Shown: positions 51,107 through 64,000 of the stretch, one piece after another
Position numbering within the stretch: the first letter of the stretch is position 1
Layout: each line of letters begins with the position of its first letter
From: Streptomyces triculaminicus
Lineage (GTDB): Bacteria > Actinomycetota > Actinomycetes > Streptomycetales > Streptomycetaceae
Direction of reading: 5' to 3'
DNA: 64,000 nt
Assembly (NCBI RefSeq): GCF_017349075.1
Contig: NZ_JAFMOF010000004.1
Coordinates: forward strand, 310,001-374,000
Position numbers and translations under genes: made by a program
The notes under the pieces: model-generated
Told to the model about the DNA's origin: nothing
The model's input: the letters and a program-made list of their open reading frames with translations, nothing else
Databases searched by the model: none

Positions 51107-52543
51107 TTGCTTGACGGGGACCAGTGGTTTTCGTTCGGCCTGTTGCTGCGCCGATATCGGCTGACGGCGGGCATGACCCAGGAGGAGCTGGCCGAGGCGT
51201 CGGGGCTGAGCGTACGCGCCATCAGCGACCTCGAGCGCGGCCGGACCGGCAGGCCGCGGCGCAAGTCCGTGGAACTGCTCACCGAGGCACTCGCCCAGGG
51301 CGACGACGCCACCTGGCGGCTCGTCGAAGCGGCCAGGGCGGCCCGGCTCGCGCCGGACGTCGCCTCCGCTCCGGCCGCGTACGAGCCGACGCGGGACGCC
51401 CGCGACCACGGCGAGCCGGCCGGCCACCGTCTCGCCTGCGAACTGCCGCCGGACACCGTGGACTTCACGGCCCGGGAAGCCGAACTGCGCCGGATCACCG
51501 AAGCGCTGGCCCTGGGCGACGCCCGGCCCGGCGGCCCGGAACGGCCCGAGCGCCGGCTGACGCTGGTCGCAGGCCACCCGGGAGCGGGCAAGACGGCCCT
51601 GGCGGTGCACGCCGCCCACCGCTCGCTCTCCCGCTTCCCGGACGGCCAGCTCTACGTCGAGCTGTCCCCCGCCGGACGCCCCGCGCTCCGGCCGGCGGAG
51701 GTCGTCCGCAGAATCCTCCGGTCGCTCGGGGCCCTGGACGACGGGCTCGGCTCCCTGGAGGAGGCGAGCGCCCGGCTGCGGGCCGTGCTCGCCCGCAGGA
51801 AAGTGCTCGTACTGCTGGACGACGCCGTCTCGGAAGGGCAGATCCGCTGCGCCCACCCGGCCGTCGGGGAGTCCGCCGTGATCGCGACCTGCCGCCGCCG
51901 GCTCTCCGCGCTGGCCGGGGCCGAGTCCGTCACGGTCGGCGCCTTCGGCCCGGAGGAGTCGCTGGCGTTCCTGGCGAGGATGCTCGGCGAGGAACGCGTC
52001 CGCGCGGCGCGCTCCGACGCCGCGCTCGTGGCGGAGCTGTGCGGTCATCTCCCGCTCGCCCTCCGGGTGATCGGCTGCCGGCTGCTCGCCCGCCCGCACT
52101 GGACGATGCGCACCCTGATCGACGAGGTCCTCGACGACCCCCGGACCCGGCTGCGGGAGCTGAGCTCGGGGGATGTGACGGTACGGGCGGCGATAGCGGC
52201 GGCGTTCAGCGTGCTGGACGACCAGGCGCAGTGGGCGCTGTACCGGCTGGCGCAGGCCCGGGCCCCCGGCTTCAGCCTGCGCGGCGCCGCCGTCGCGCTC
52301 GACTGCGGCATCGCCCGCGCGCACCGGCTCGTCGGCGATCTGCTGGACGGTCACCTCGTGGAGGTGCTCGACGAGCGGCTGCCCGGGGATCCGCGCTATC
52401 TCATACCGCCCGTGGTGCGCCTCTTCGCCGCCGAGGGCGCGCGGAACACGGAGGGGGGAACGGGCCCGAGGGCTCCGGGCCGCCCCGCGCAGGGGGAAGC
52501 CCCCTGCGCGGAGTTCCCGCGGGCCGAGCAGGTCGCCTCGTAG
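51107..52543 (+). CDS. XRE-type regulator with NB-ARC (STAND) ATPase domain
   Basis: A 478-residue regulator. An N-terminal XRE helix-turn-helix (YRLTAGMTQEELAEASGLSVRAISDLERGR) is followed by a linker and a STAND/NB-ARC NTPase: Walker A GHPGAGKTAL, Walker B KVLVLLDDA, CGHLPLALRVIG, and a winged-helix-like end. Such proteins couple nucleotide-dependent switching to transcription and often sit near secondary metabolite genes in Streptomyces. The start is TTG at 51107 with GGGGGAG five bases upstream. It is convergent with the SDR gene (8-nt gap) and 0.9 kb from the siderophore locus; whether it controls that locus is unknown. Confidence 0.88.
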   Translation: MLDGDQWFSFGLLLRRYRLTAGMTQEELAEASGLSVRAISDLERGRTGRPRRKSVELLTEALAQGDDATWRLVEAARAARLAPDVASAPAAYEPTRDARDHGEPAGHRLACELPPDTVDFTAREAELRRITEALALGDARPGGPERPERRLTLVAGHPGAGKTALAVHAAHRSLSRFPDGQLYVELSPAGRPALRPAEVVRRILRSLGALDDGLGSLEEASARLRAVLARRKVLVLLDDAVSEGQIRCAHPAVGESAVIATCRRRLSALAGAESVTVGAFGPEESLAFLARMLGEERVRAARSDAALVAELCGHLPLALRVIGCRLLARPHWTMRTLIDEVLDDPRTRLRELSSGDVTVRAAIAAAFSVLDDQAQWALYRLAQARAPGFSLRGAAVALDCGIARAHRLVGDLLDGHLVEVLDERLPGDPRYLIPPVVRLFAAEGARNTEGGTGPRAPGRPAQGEAPCAEFPRAEQVAS

Positions 52544-52551
52544 CGGGGCGT

Positions 52552-53307
52552 TCAGCGGGTGGTGTAGCCGCCGTTGGCGAAGAGGGTCTGCCCGTTGATC
52601 CACCAGCCGTCGGTGAGCAGGAACTTCACGAGCGGCACGATGTCCTCGATCTTCGTCAGGTCGCCGTTCATCGCGGACGACTTGTGGTACGCGATGGAGT
52701 CCTCGGTCTCGGCCGGATAGAAGAACGGGGTGTCCATGGGCCCGGGGGCGATGCTGTTGACGGAGACACCGCGGCCGTAGAGCTCCTTGGACAGGGCCCG
52801 GGTGAAGTGCTCGACGGGGGCCTTGCTGCCCGCGTAGACGGAGTACAGGCCGGTGTAGGCGGCCAGCAGCGAGGTCACGACGGTGATGATCTTCCCGCCG
52901 TCCTCCACCCGCCGCGCCGCCTCCTGCATCATGAAGTACGCCGCCTTGGAGTTGACGGCGAACATCCTGTCGTACTCCTCCTCGGTGACCTCGGTCATCG
53001 GCTTCTTGATGACCATGCCGGCCGTGTTCACCATGCAGTCGACCCTGCCGAAGGCCGCCACCGCCACCTCGAAGAGCCCCTCGACCTCGGCGACCTTCGT
53101 CAGGTCCGCCTCGTGGACGACCGCCTCGCCGCCCGCGGCCTTCACCGCCCCGGCGGTCTGCTCCGCGCCCTCCTTGGAGGTCGGGGAGTTGTAGTGGACG
53201 ACGACACGGGCCCCGTCCTTGGCCACTTCCCTCGCGATGAGGCCGCCGAGGTTCCGCGAGGCGCCGCCGATGACGACGACCTTGTCCTTGAGCGTATGGC
53301 CGGGCAT
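52552..53307 (-). CDS. Short-chain dehydrogenase/reductase (SDR)
   Basis: A 251-residue classical SDR. The cofactor-binding stretch is VVIGGASRNLGGLIA (a variant of TGxxxGxG), then VNTAGM, and the catalytic Tyr and Lys in YSVYAGSKA with a Ser in VVTSLLAAY. The C-terminus INGQTLFANGGY is FabG-like. It does not look like DhbA, so it is probably not part of dihydroxybenzoate synthesis. The ATG at 53307 has GGAG upstream. It is divergent from the siderophore permease, sharing a 168-bp intergenic region that holds the iron box. Substrate unknown. Confidence 0.88.
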   Translation of the reverse strand: MPGHTLKDKVVVIGGASRNLGGLIAREVAKDGARVVVHYNSPTSKEGAEQTAGAVKAAGGEAVVHEADLTKVAEVEGLFEVAVAAFGRVDCMVNTAGMVIKKPMTEVTEEEYDRMFAVNSKAAYFMMQEAARRVEDGGKIITVVTSLLAAYTGLYSVYAGSKAPVEHFTRALSKELYGRGVSVNSIAPGPMDTPFFYPAETEDSIAYHKSSAMNGDLTKIEDIVPLVKFLLTDGWWINGQTLFANGGYTTR

Positions 53308-53457
53308 GCGTCTCTCCTCGATGAGGGATGACTGCGGAAGCACGCCCACCATATGACTACATGTCCCCATACGCATGCGGATGCCCTCTGCGGGGATCCG
53401 AAGGCGGGCAGCCCGGGGCGCGCCGGACCCTCCCGGCGTTCCGGGCCTTAAATATCA

Positions 53458-53476
53458 TTAGGCTAGCCTTACCTTA
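53458..53476 (+). promoter_or_regulatory. DmdR/IdeR-type iron box overlapping the permease start
   Basis: TTAGGCTAGCCTTACCTTA matches the 19-bp consensus TTAGGTTAGGCTCACCTAA recalled for Streptomyces DmdR1 at 15 of 19 positions. Its last base is the A of the permease ATG. Iron-loaded repressor here would block expression of the FecCD/esterase genes, and perhaps the divergent SDR. Confidence 0.88.
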
Positions 53477-54792
53477 TGACTTTGTCGCACGTGGATCCCG
53501 AGGCGGAAGCCGTTGATGACCAGGCACTTCCGGACGCTCCGCACGGCCGCCGGACCCTCCTGATCGCCTCCGCCTCCCTCCTGCTGGCCGTCCTCGTGCT
53601 CGCCGCCCTGTCGCTGTCCGTCGGCGCGGGCGAGGTGGGACCGGGCGATGTGCTCGACTACGTCCTCGGCCGGAACGGGGCGCGCGACAACTCCCGGCTC
53701 TCCCTCGTCGTCGGGGACCTGCGCATCCCGCGCACCCTCACCGCCCTGCTCGTCGGCGCGGCGCTCGGCACCTCCGGCAGCCTCCTCCAGGCCGTCACCC
53801 GCAACCCCCTCGCCGAGACGGGACTCCTGGGCGTCAACGCGGGCGCCTCGCTCGGCGTCGTCGTCGGCATCGCCTTCCTCGGCGTGCAGAGCGGCTACGG
53901 GCACCTGCTGTGGGCCTTCGGCGGCGCCGTCGCCGCCAGCGCGCTCGTGCTGTTCATCGCCGGCCGCCGGGGCGGCGGCTCACCCATGCGGCTGGTCCTG
54001 GCCGGGTCCGCCCTGGGCGCCACCTTCGGCGGCGTCACCAGCGTCATCATCGTCAACTCCGCCGAGACCTACGACCGCTTCCGCTTCTGGGTGCTGGGCT
54101 CGCTCGCCGGCGTCGAGGGCTTCGGCAAACTGACGAGCCTGCTCCCCGTCCTCGCCCTGGGCTTCGTCGTCGCCCTCCTCATCGCCCGGCCGCTGTCCGC
54201 GCTCGCCCTCGGCGACGACCTCGCCCGGGGCCTGGGCCACCGGCCGTCCGCCATCCGCGTGGTCGTCGCGCTGGCGGTCACCCTGCTCACCGCCTCCGCC
54301 GTCGCCCTCGTCGGCCCGATCTCCTTCCTGGGCCTGCTCGCCGGATTCCTCGCCCGGGCCGTCGCCGGCCCCCGCCTCACCGCCCAGATCGCCCTGGCCG
54401 GCCTCATCGGCGCGGGCGTCCTCACCGGCGCCGACGTCCTGGCCAGGGTCGTCTCCCGGCCCTTCGAGGCGCCGGTCTCCGTCATCATCGCCCTCATCGG
54501 CGCCCCCGTCCTCATCGCCCTCGTCCGTTCCCGGCGCATGGGCGCGATGGGCATGACCGATCCCGCCACCGAAGAGGGCGCGGCGCCCCGGCGGCTCCTC
54601 CCCCGACTCCCCGTCTCCCCCGCCTTCCGCGGCTTCCATGGGGAGCGAAGGAACGTTCCGAGAGCCTGCTGGTGCGACGCGGCGCCCTCTCCCTGCTGGT
54701 GCCGCGCCGGGCCGCGCTCGCCGCGCTCTCCCTGGCCGCGCTGCTCCTGGCCGCCGTCGTCGTCTCCGCCTACGCCGGGCAGAGCGAGATGA
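53476..54792 (+). CDS. FecCD-family siderophore ABC permease (first half; frame probably shifted near 54640)
   Basis: A BtuC/FecCD-type permease. About 355 residues are good family sequence: RIPRTLTALLVGAALGTSGSLLQAVTRNPLAETGLLGVNAGASLG, then helices through VALVGPISFLGLLAGFLARAV and the end LIGAPVLIALVRSRRMG. The remaining 80 residues (Cys/Trp/Pro-rich) are out of character and overlap the next permease. Adding one G to the GGGG run at 54640-54643 joins both halves into one 735-residue FhuB-like double permease; otherwise these are two genes. It imports the ferric catechol siderophore with a binding protein and ATPase not in the window. There is no ribosome site before the ATG, so the mRNA may be leaderless. 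An iron box overlaps the start. Confidence 0.85.
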   Translation: MTLSHVDPEAEAVDDQALPDAPHGRRTLLIASASLLLAVLVLAALSLSVGAGEVGPGDVLDYVLGRNGARDNSRLSLVVGDLRIPRTLTALLVGAALGTSGSLLQAVTRNPLAETGLLGVNAGASLGVVVGIAFLGVQSGYGHLLWAFGGAVAASALVLFIAGRRGGGSPMRLVLAGSALGATFGGVTSVIIVNSAETYDRFRFWVLGSLAGVEGFGKLTSLLPVLALGFVVALLIARPLSALALGDDLARGLGHRPSAIRVVVALAVTLLTASAVALVGPISFLGLLAGFLARAVAGPRLTAQIALAGLIGAGVLTGADVLARVVSRPFEAPVSVIIALIGAPVLIALVRSRRMGAMGMTDPATEEGAAPRRLLPRLPVSPAFRGFHGERRNVPRACWCDAAPSPCWCRAGPRSPRSPWPRCSWPPSSSPPTPGRAR

Positions 54793-55682
54793 GCCTGACC
54801 CGCACGTTCAACGCCGTCTTCGGCTCCGGCGACCGCTTCGACGTCCTGCTGGTGCAGAAGTTCCGCCTCGGCCGCATCATCGCCGGGCTCACCGCCGGCG
54901 CCGCCCTCGGACTCGCCGGCTGCCTCACCCAGACCCTCGCCCGCAACCGCCTCGCCACCCCCGAACTCCTCGGCGTCAACGACGGCGCCACCGCGGCCGT
55001 ACTGCTCTCCACCACCCTCACCGGCACCTTCGGCGCCTGGTGGGCGGGGCCGGTCGGCGCGCTGGTGGCCGTCCTCGTCGTCACCACCGTCTCCGGCGGC
55101 CTCGGGCAGCGCGGCTACCGCGTCCTGGTCGTCGGCCTCGCCATGTCGGCGCTCGCCTCGGCCGTCACCCAGGTCGTCCTCTCCCGCCGCTCCCTCAACT
55201 CCGCGAGCTCCCTCTACGTATGGACCTCCGGCAGCCTCAACGGCCGCGGCTACTCCGTGGCCGTCCCCGTCCTCATCGGCCTCGCCGTGCTCGTCCCCCT
55301 CGCCCTCGTCGCCGCCCGGCAGCTCAACGTGCTCCGCTTCGACGACTCCACGGCCTCCTCGCTCGGCGTCGCCCCCGGGCGGGTGCGGCTGATGTGCCTG
55401 CTGCTCGCCGTGGGGCTCGCCGGCCTCGCGGTCGGCATCTGCGGGCCGGTGGGCTTCGTCGCCCTCGCCTCGCCGGTCATCGCCGGACGGCTGGCCGGGC
55501 CGCTGCGGGTGCCGGTGCTGGGGTCGATGCTGACGGGGGCGGTTCTGATCGTTCTCGCCGACACGGTGGGGAGGATCGTGTTCGACGGGGTCGAGGTGCC
55601 GGTGGGCATTGTGACGACCGTTCTTGGCGGACCGTTCCTGCTGTGGGTGCTGCTGGGGCGGTCGGCGGCGGCGCGGGTTTAG
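54672..55682 (+). CDS. FecCD-family siderophore ABC permease (second half or separate gene)
   Basis: A 336-residue FecCD permease if read from GTG 54672. Family motifs are complete: KFRLGRIIAGLTAGAALGLAGCLTQTLARNRLATPELLGVNDGA, SSLYVWTSGSLNG, GICGPVGFVALASPVIAGRL and the C-terminal VEVPVGIVTTVLGGPFLLWVLL. The GTG is weakly supported by GAGAG about nine bases upstream. The other reading is the C-terminal half of a fused FhuB-type protein, with the frame broken by one missing G near 54640. Either way it pairs with the preceding permease to form the membrane channel. A long inverted repeat follows the stop. Confidence 0.85.
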   Translation: MRRGALSLLVPRRAALAALSLAALLLAAVVVSAYAGQSEMSLTRTFNAVFGSGDRFDVLLVQKFRLGRIIAGLTAGAALGLAGCLTQTLARNRLATPELLGVNDGATAAVLLSTTLTGTFGAWWAGPVGALVAVLVVTTVSGGLGQRGYRVLVVGLAMSALASAVTQVVLSRRSLNSASSLYVWTSGSLNGRGYSVAVPVLIGLAVLVPLALVAARQLNVLRFDDSTASSLGVAPGRVRLMCLLLAVGLAGLAVGICGPVGFVALASPVIAGRLAGPLRVPVLGSMLTGAVLIVLADTVGRIVFDGVEVPVGIVTTVLGGPFLLWVLLGRSAAARV

Positions 55683-55744
55683 CGCCTCCGGCGGTATTTC
55701 CCCACCCCGCCCCTTCCCGTAACCGGGGCTCCGCCCCGGACCCC

Positions 55745-55802
55745 GTTGTCCTCAAGCGCCGGACGGGCTGGATTTCCAGCCCGTCCGGCGCTTGAGGACA
55801 AC
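55745..55802. repeat. Perfect 28-bp inverted repeat (2-nt loop)
   Basis: Arms 55745-55772 and 55775-55802 are exact complements, starting GTTGTCCTCAAGCGCC. This is a well-known kind of Streptomyces interspersed intergenic hairpin. It sits between the permease stop and the esterase start, so it may terminate or attenuate the permease transcript and lower esterase expression. Confidence 0.9.
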
Positions 55803-55821
55803 GCGCGCCGAAAGGAAGCAC

Positions 55822-57051
55822 ATGGAGACAAAGAGCCCCGCACTGCGCGAGCTGGCCGCGGCCGTGGAGGCCGGAGTGCCCGAGGCCGTCGAAGCCTTCT
55901 GGCAGCGCGCCGAGCGCACTGGTACACCCCTCGTCGAGCCCGACCCCGAAGGAGACGACGCCTGGCGTCTGGTCACCTTCCTCTGGCGGGACGACGTGGA
56001 CGAGCCGGCCGCCGGCGTGCTCGCCCTTCTGCACACCGTCACGGACAAGGACCGGCACGCCCATGACCTCGCGCCGCATCTGATGAGCAGGGTGCCCGGC
56101 ACCGATGTGTGGGCGATCAGCCACCGGCTGCGGGCCGATCACCGGGCCTCGTACCAGTTCTCGGTCCACCGCGGCTCCCGCGAGGACGCCCTGCGCACGG
56201 ACCGGCACAGCTGGCTGCGCGTTCTGGACGGTGCGCTGCCCGATCCGCTCGCCTCGGGGCCCTCGCTGGCGGCGCGGGACGGGCGCAATCCCTCGTCCGT
56301 GCTGGAGCTCCCCGACGCGCCGGCCCAGGAATGGGCCATCGCCCGCGACGCCGTACCGCGCGGCGAGCGCATCGACGCGGAGGTCGACGGGCGGCGCGTG
56401 GGCGTGCACCTGCCCGCCGGGCATACCGAGGACCACGGCCCGTACGCCGTCGCCGTGCTGCTGGACGGCGAGATGTGGGGCCCGGTGCTGGACTTCGCCT
56501 CCACGCTGGACAACCTGCGCGCCGACGGCCGCATACCGCCGACCGTGACCCTGTTCGTCGAGACGATGGGCCGCGACCGGCGCATGGCCGACCTCAGCTG
56601 CAGCGAGGAGTTCGTCGACTGGCTGGCGGACGTGCTGCTGCCGTGGGCGGCGCGGGAGTACGGAGCGACGGACGACCCGGCGCGCACGGTCCTGGCCGGG
56701 CAGAGCGCGGGCGGTCTGACGGCGGCCTTCGCCGCGTTCCGGCGGCCGGAGCGGTTCGGGAACGCGCTGTCGCAGTCGGGTTCGTTCTGGTGGCCGGACG
56801 GGACGGAGTTCGACGGCGGCAGCGAGTGGCTGACGCGGCAGTACGCGACGCACGGGAAACTGCCGGTCCGCTTCCACCTGGAGGTGGGCCTGCAGGAGTG
56901 GATGCTACTCCCGCAGAACCGGCACCTGCGCAATGTGCTGGAGGCGCGCGGCTACGAGCTGACGTACACGGAGTTCAACGGCGGCCACGACTACGCCTGC
57001 TGGCGCGGCGGTCTGGCCGACGGCCTCGCGGGACTGCTGGCACCGCGGTAG
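55822..57051 (+). CDS. Fes-like ferric-catechol siderophore esterase
   Basis: A 409-residue enterochelin esterase-type protein. The N-terminal 190 residues form the substrate-binding domain (RLVTFLWRDD, SHRLRADHRASYQF). The C-terminal alpha/beta hydrolase domain has the nucleophile in LAGQSAGGLTAAF and the catalytic His in GGHDYACWRGGL, with VTLFVETMGRDRR upstream. It should hydrolyse the ester bonds of a cyclic or linear tri-ester catechol siderophore to release iron in the cytoplasm. The ATG at 55822 has GAAAGGAAG upstream. It lies downstream of the iron-regulated permease, separated by the inverted repeat. Confidence 0.92.
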   Translation: METKSPALRELAAAVEAGVPEAVEAFWQRAERTGTPLVEPDPEGDDAWRLVTFLWRDDVDEPAAGVLALLHTVTDKDRHAHDLAPHLMSRVPGTDVWAISHRLRADHRASYQFSVHRGSREDALRTDRHSWLRVLDGALPDPLASGPSLAARDGRNPSSVLELPDAPAQEWAIARDAVPRGERIDAEVDGRRVGVHLPAGHTEDHGPYAVAVLLDGEMWGPVLDFASTLDNLRADGRIPPTVTLFVETMGRDRRMADLSCSEEFVDWLADVLLPWAAREYGATDDPARTVLAGQSAGGLTAAFAAFRRPERFGNALSQSGSFWWPDGTEFDGGSEWLTRQYATHGKLPVRFHLEVGLQEWMLLPQNRHLRNVLEARGYELTYTEFNGGHDYACWRGGLADGLAGLLAPR

Positions 57052-57077
57052 TACCGCCGGTGGTACCGCCAAGGAAA

Positions 57078-57114
57078 GAGGTCCCGGACCGGCAGGACGC
57101 CGGTGCGGGACCTC
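57078..57114. terminator. Bidirectional hairpin between esterase and MFS genes
   Basis: A near-perfect stem (GAGGTCCCG with its complement, extended inward by A-T and CCGGC/GCCGG pairs with one mismatch) around a 5-nt loop, placed between the convergent esterase and MFS genes. Confidence 0.82.
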
Positions 57115-57136
57115 TGTCGTGGGGCGCGCGGTGTGC

Positions 57137-58555
57137 TCAGGCCGCGGCCGGCAGTTCGTCGGCCTGCGGTTCGTCGTCGAAGGGCGGCGGGCCGGGGGCC
57201 TCCTTGGGCATGCGCAGCGCGCACAGCGTGCCGAGGGCGACGAGGCCCGCGGTGACAGCGATGGCGGCCCGGTACGGGCCCGGGTCGGTGTCGTGCGTGC
57301 CGGCGCCGCCCCAGGCGGAGATGACGGCGGCGGTGACCGCGATGCCGAGCGCGCCGCCCAGGGTGCGCACGATGGTGAACAGGGCCATGGCCTGGCCCAT
57401 GGCCGGCGGCGGGACGTCGGAGAAGCCGGCGATCTGCACGGTGAGCACGGCGGTGCCCAGCACCAGGCCCACGCAGAACATCAGCGCCCGTACGGCCCAG
57501 GCGTTCTCGGCGACGCCCGGCACGGCCAGCGCGCCGAAGACGGCGGTGGCCAGCAGCAGGGCGGGCACGGCGAGCCACCGGGGGCCGAGCCTGGGCATCA
57601 GCCGGTCGGCCACCTGGGAGGCCAGCATCAGCCCGAGCGCTTCGGGGAAGACGCTCAGGCCCGCGTCCAGGGCCGAGGCGCCGAGGGCCGCCTGGTAGAG
57701 GAGCGGGAAGGCGAAGAGGACGCCCATCAGGCCCGCGGAGGTGACCAGCGCGAGCACGGTGGCGGACGCGAACACCTTGTCGGCCAGCAGGCGCAGCCGG
57801 AGCAGCGGCGTCCGCGCCCGCAGCAGGTGGACGCACCCGGCGGCCAGCAGCGCGAGCCCGAGCGGGCCGGCGACCAGGACCGGGGGCGCGGTCCAGCCGT
57901 GGGCGGGGCCGAAGCCGAGGGCGTAGGTGAGCAGGCCCAGCGCGGGGGTCGCCAGCAGGAAGCCCTTCAGGTCGAAGCCCTCGGGCTCCTCCTTGTGCTC
58001 CCCGAGCCCCAGCAGGCCGATCAGCACGGCGGCCGCGCCGAGCGGCACGTTCACGAAGAACAGCCAGTGCCAGGACAGGTGCTCGGTGAGGAAGCCGCCG
58101 AGGGGCGGGCCGAGCGCCGGCATGAGCGCGGTCGGCACGATGAGCACCTTGGACAGCTTCATCCGCTCGTGCGGCGGGAAGGCGCGGAAGAGCAGCGTCA
58201 TCCCCACGGGCGTCAGGAGGCCGCCGGCGACGCCCTGCAGGACGCGGGCGAGGACCAGCGCCGGCAGGTTCTGGGCCAGGCCGCAGGCCGCCGACGCGGC
58301 GGTGAAGACGGCGAGGGCGCCGAGGAAGACCTTCTTGGTGCCGAAGCGGTCGCCGAGCCAGCCGGCGACGGGCAGGGCGACGGCGAGCGCGACGAGGAAG
58401 GCCACCTCGACGGTGTTGGCGGCCGAGACCGGTTCGTCGAAGTCCCGGGCGATGGTGAGCAGCGCCGGGTTGACGATGGTGGAGTCGAGACCGTTCATGC
58501 ACATCGCCGTCGTGTACACGATCACGACGGCGATGCGCGGGGAGAGGCGGGTCAC
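57137..58555 (-). CDS. DHA2-type MFS transporter, likely siderophore exporter
   Basis: A 472-residue MFS protein with 14 predicted helices of the EmrB/QacA type. Motifs: MCMNGLDSTIVNPALLTIARDF (motif D1), GWLGDRFGTKKVFLGAL (motif A), RVLQGVAGGLLTPVGMTLLFRAFPP (motif B) and LGPPLGGFLTEHLSWHWLFFVNVPLG (motif C). It is translationally coupled to mbtH (GTGA overlap) at the end of the NRPS operon, so it is a good candidate for exporting the siderophore. The GTG at 58555 is set by that overlap. Confidence 0.92.
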   Translation of the reverse strand: MTRLSPRIAVVIVYTTAMCMNGLDSTIVNPALLTIARDFDEPVSAANTVEVAFLVALAVALPVAGWLGDRFGTKKVFLGALAVFTAASAACGLAQNLPALVLARVLQGVAGGLLTPVGMTLLFRAFPPHERMKLSKVLIVPTALMPALGPPLGGFLTEHLSWHWLFFVNVPLGAAAVLIGLLGLGEHKEEPEGFDLKGFLLATPALGLLTYALGFGPAHGWTAPPVLVAGPLGLALLAAGCVHLLRARTPLLRLRLLADKVFASATVLALVTSAGLMGVLFAFPLLYQAALGASALDAGLSVFPEALGLMLASQVADRLMPRLGPRWLAVPALLLATAVFGALAVPGVAENAWAVRALMFCVGLVLGTAVLTVQIAGFSDVPPPAMGQAMALFTIVRTLGGALGIAVTAAVISAWGGAGTHDTDPGPYRAAIAVTAGLVALGTLCALRMPKEAPGPPPFDDEPQADELPAAA

Positions 58556-58755
58556 TGGGCGGAGGCCGGGGTCAGGTCGGTCCAGTGCTCGGTGATCCAG
58601 TCGAGGGCGGTCTGCCGGGCGCAGGGCCCATGGGCGGCCGTCCAGCCCTCGGGCACCGCGGCGAAGCCCGGCCAGAGGCTGTGCTGCCCCTCGGCGTTGA
58701 CGAGGACGAGAAAGTCTCCGTCGCCGTCGAAGGGGTTGGCGGGTGCGTCGCTCAT
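58552..58755 (-). CDS. MbtH-like protein of the siderophore NRPS
   Basis: A 67-residue MbtH protein: NPFDGDGDFLVLVNAEGQHSLWP, PEGWTAAH and the end TALDWITEHWTDLTP. It starts four bases after the NRPS stop and its stop overlaps the MFS start, so it is made with the NRPS and probably supports its A domains. It is distinct from the MbtH of the left NRPS cluster (8731-8943); cross-talk between the two clusters is possible. Confidence 0.97.
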   Translation of the reverse strand: MSDAPANPFDGDGDFLVLVNAEGQHSLWPGFAAVPEGWTAAHGPCARQTALDWITEHWTDLTPASAQ

Positions 58756-58759
58756 GGGG

Positions 58760-64000
<5,241 letters not shown>

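Noticed and set aside
52552..53307. DhbA (2,3-dihydroxybenzoate dehydrogenase)
   Set aside because: The SDR is FabG-like and lacks neighbouring dhb genes. It is divergent from the siderophore genes.

Overview
The base composition, the GTG/TTG start codons, the many 4-nt ATGA/GTGA stop-start overlaps, a rodlin gene and a catechol-siderophore NRPS with DmdR/IdeR-type iron control all point to a Streptomyces chromosome. No mobile element, tRNA, rRNA or CRISPR array was recognised.

Left arm (1-9452, minus strand): the 3' part of an unusually fragmented NRPS cluster. Reading leftward it has a 30-residue peptide ORF, a 93-residue small protein, an MbtH protein, a dimethylargininase-like amidinohydrolase, a SyrP/TauD-type Fe(II)/2OG oxygenase, an A-T protein, a type II thioesterase, a stand-alone A domain, a T-E protein and a C domain that runs off the window. 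A TrmB/LuxR-type regulator (9716-10678) is divergent. Then come a DUF885 protein, two small secreted proteins (one a lipase) and a kdpD-type sensor kinase without kdpABC or kdpE.

Second accessory block (16779-24163, minus): a fully overlapping five-gene operon. It encodes a PaaK-like ligase, an MFS transporter, a tandem GNAT protein, a LuxE-like acyl-protein synthetase and a LuxC-like reductase fused to a second PaaK-like ligase. It looks like an acyl activation, acyl transfer and reduction pathway that I cannot assign to a known product.

Middle (24436-50567): a NarL-type two-component pair, MscL, DUF1876, Mut7-C, and an ACP-ketosynthase-MMPL mini-operon. Next are a lipoprotein/membrane protein pair, a streptogrisin-like protease, and a DUF692 (MNIO) enzyme with a partner protein and a Cys/Ser-tailed TIGR04222-type membrane protein, which is a candidate RiPP-like system. 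They are followed by an IPNS-like oxygenase behind a cysteine-type leader peptide, an ABM protein, a rodlin, a DedA-PAP2-PAP2 operon, an ABC exporter, and secreted wall and peptide hydrolases. The block ends with a DapF paralogue broken by a 25-bp tandem duplication.

Right arm (51107-64000): an XRE/NB-ARC regulator and an SDR, then a catecholate siderophore locus. Its iron box overlaps the start of a FecCD/FhuB permease, followed by a Fes-like esterase, an MFS exporter, MbtH and the end of an NRPS (A-T-C-A-T-TE). The last A domain carries a clear threonine code and the one before it an acidic code suited to a basic residue. With the esterase this suggests a griseobactin-like (DHB-Arg-Thr)n trilactone.

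Sequence quality: eight genes can be restored to family-normal reading frames by adding single bases, nearly all in short G/C runs. I read these as sequencing deletions rather than gene decay, and each affected entry says so.
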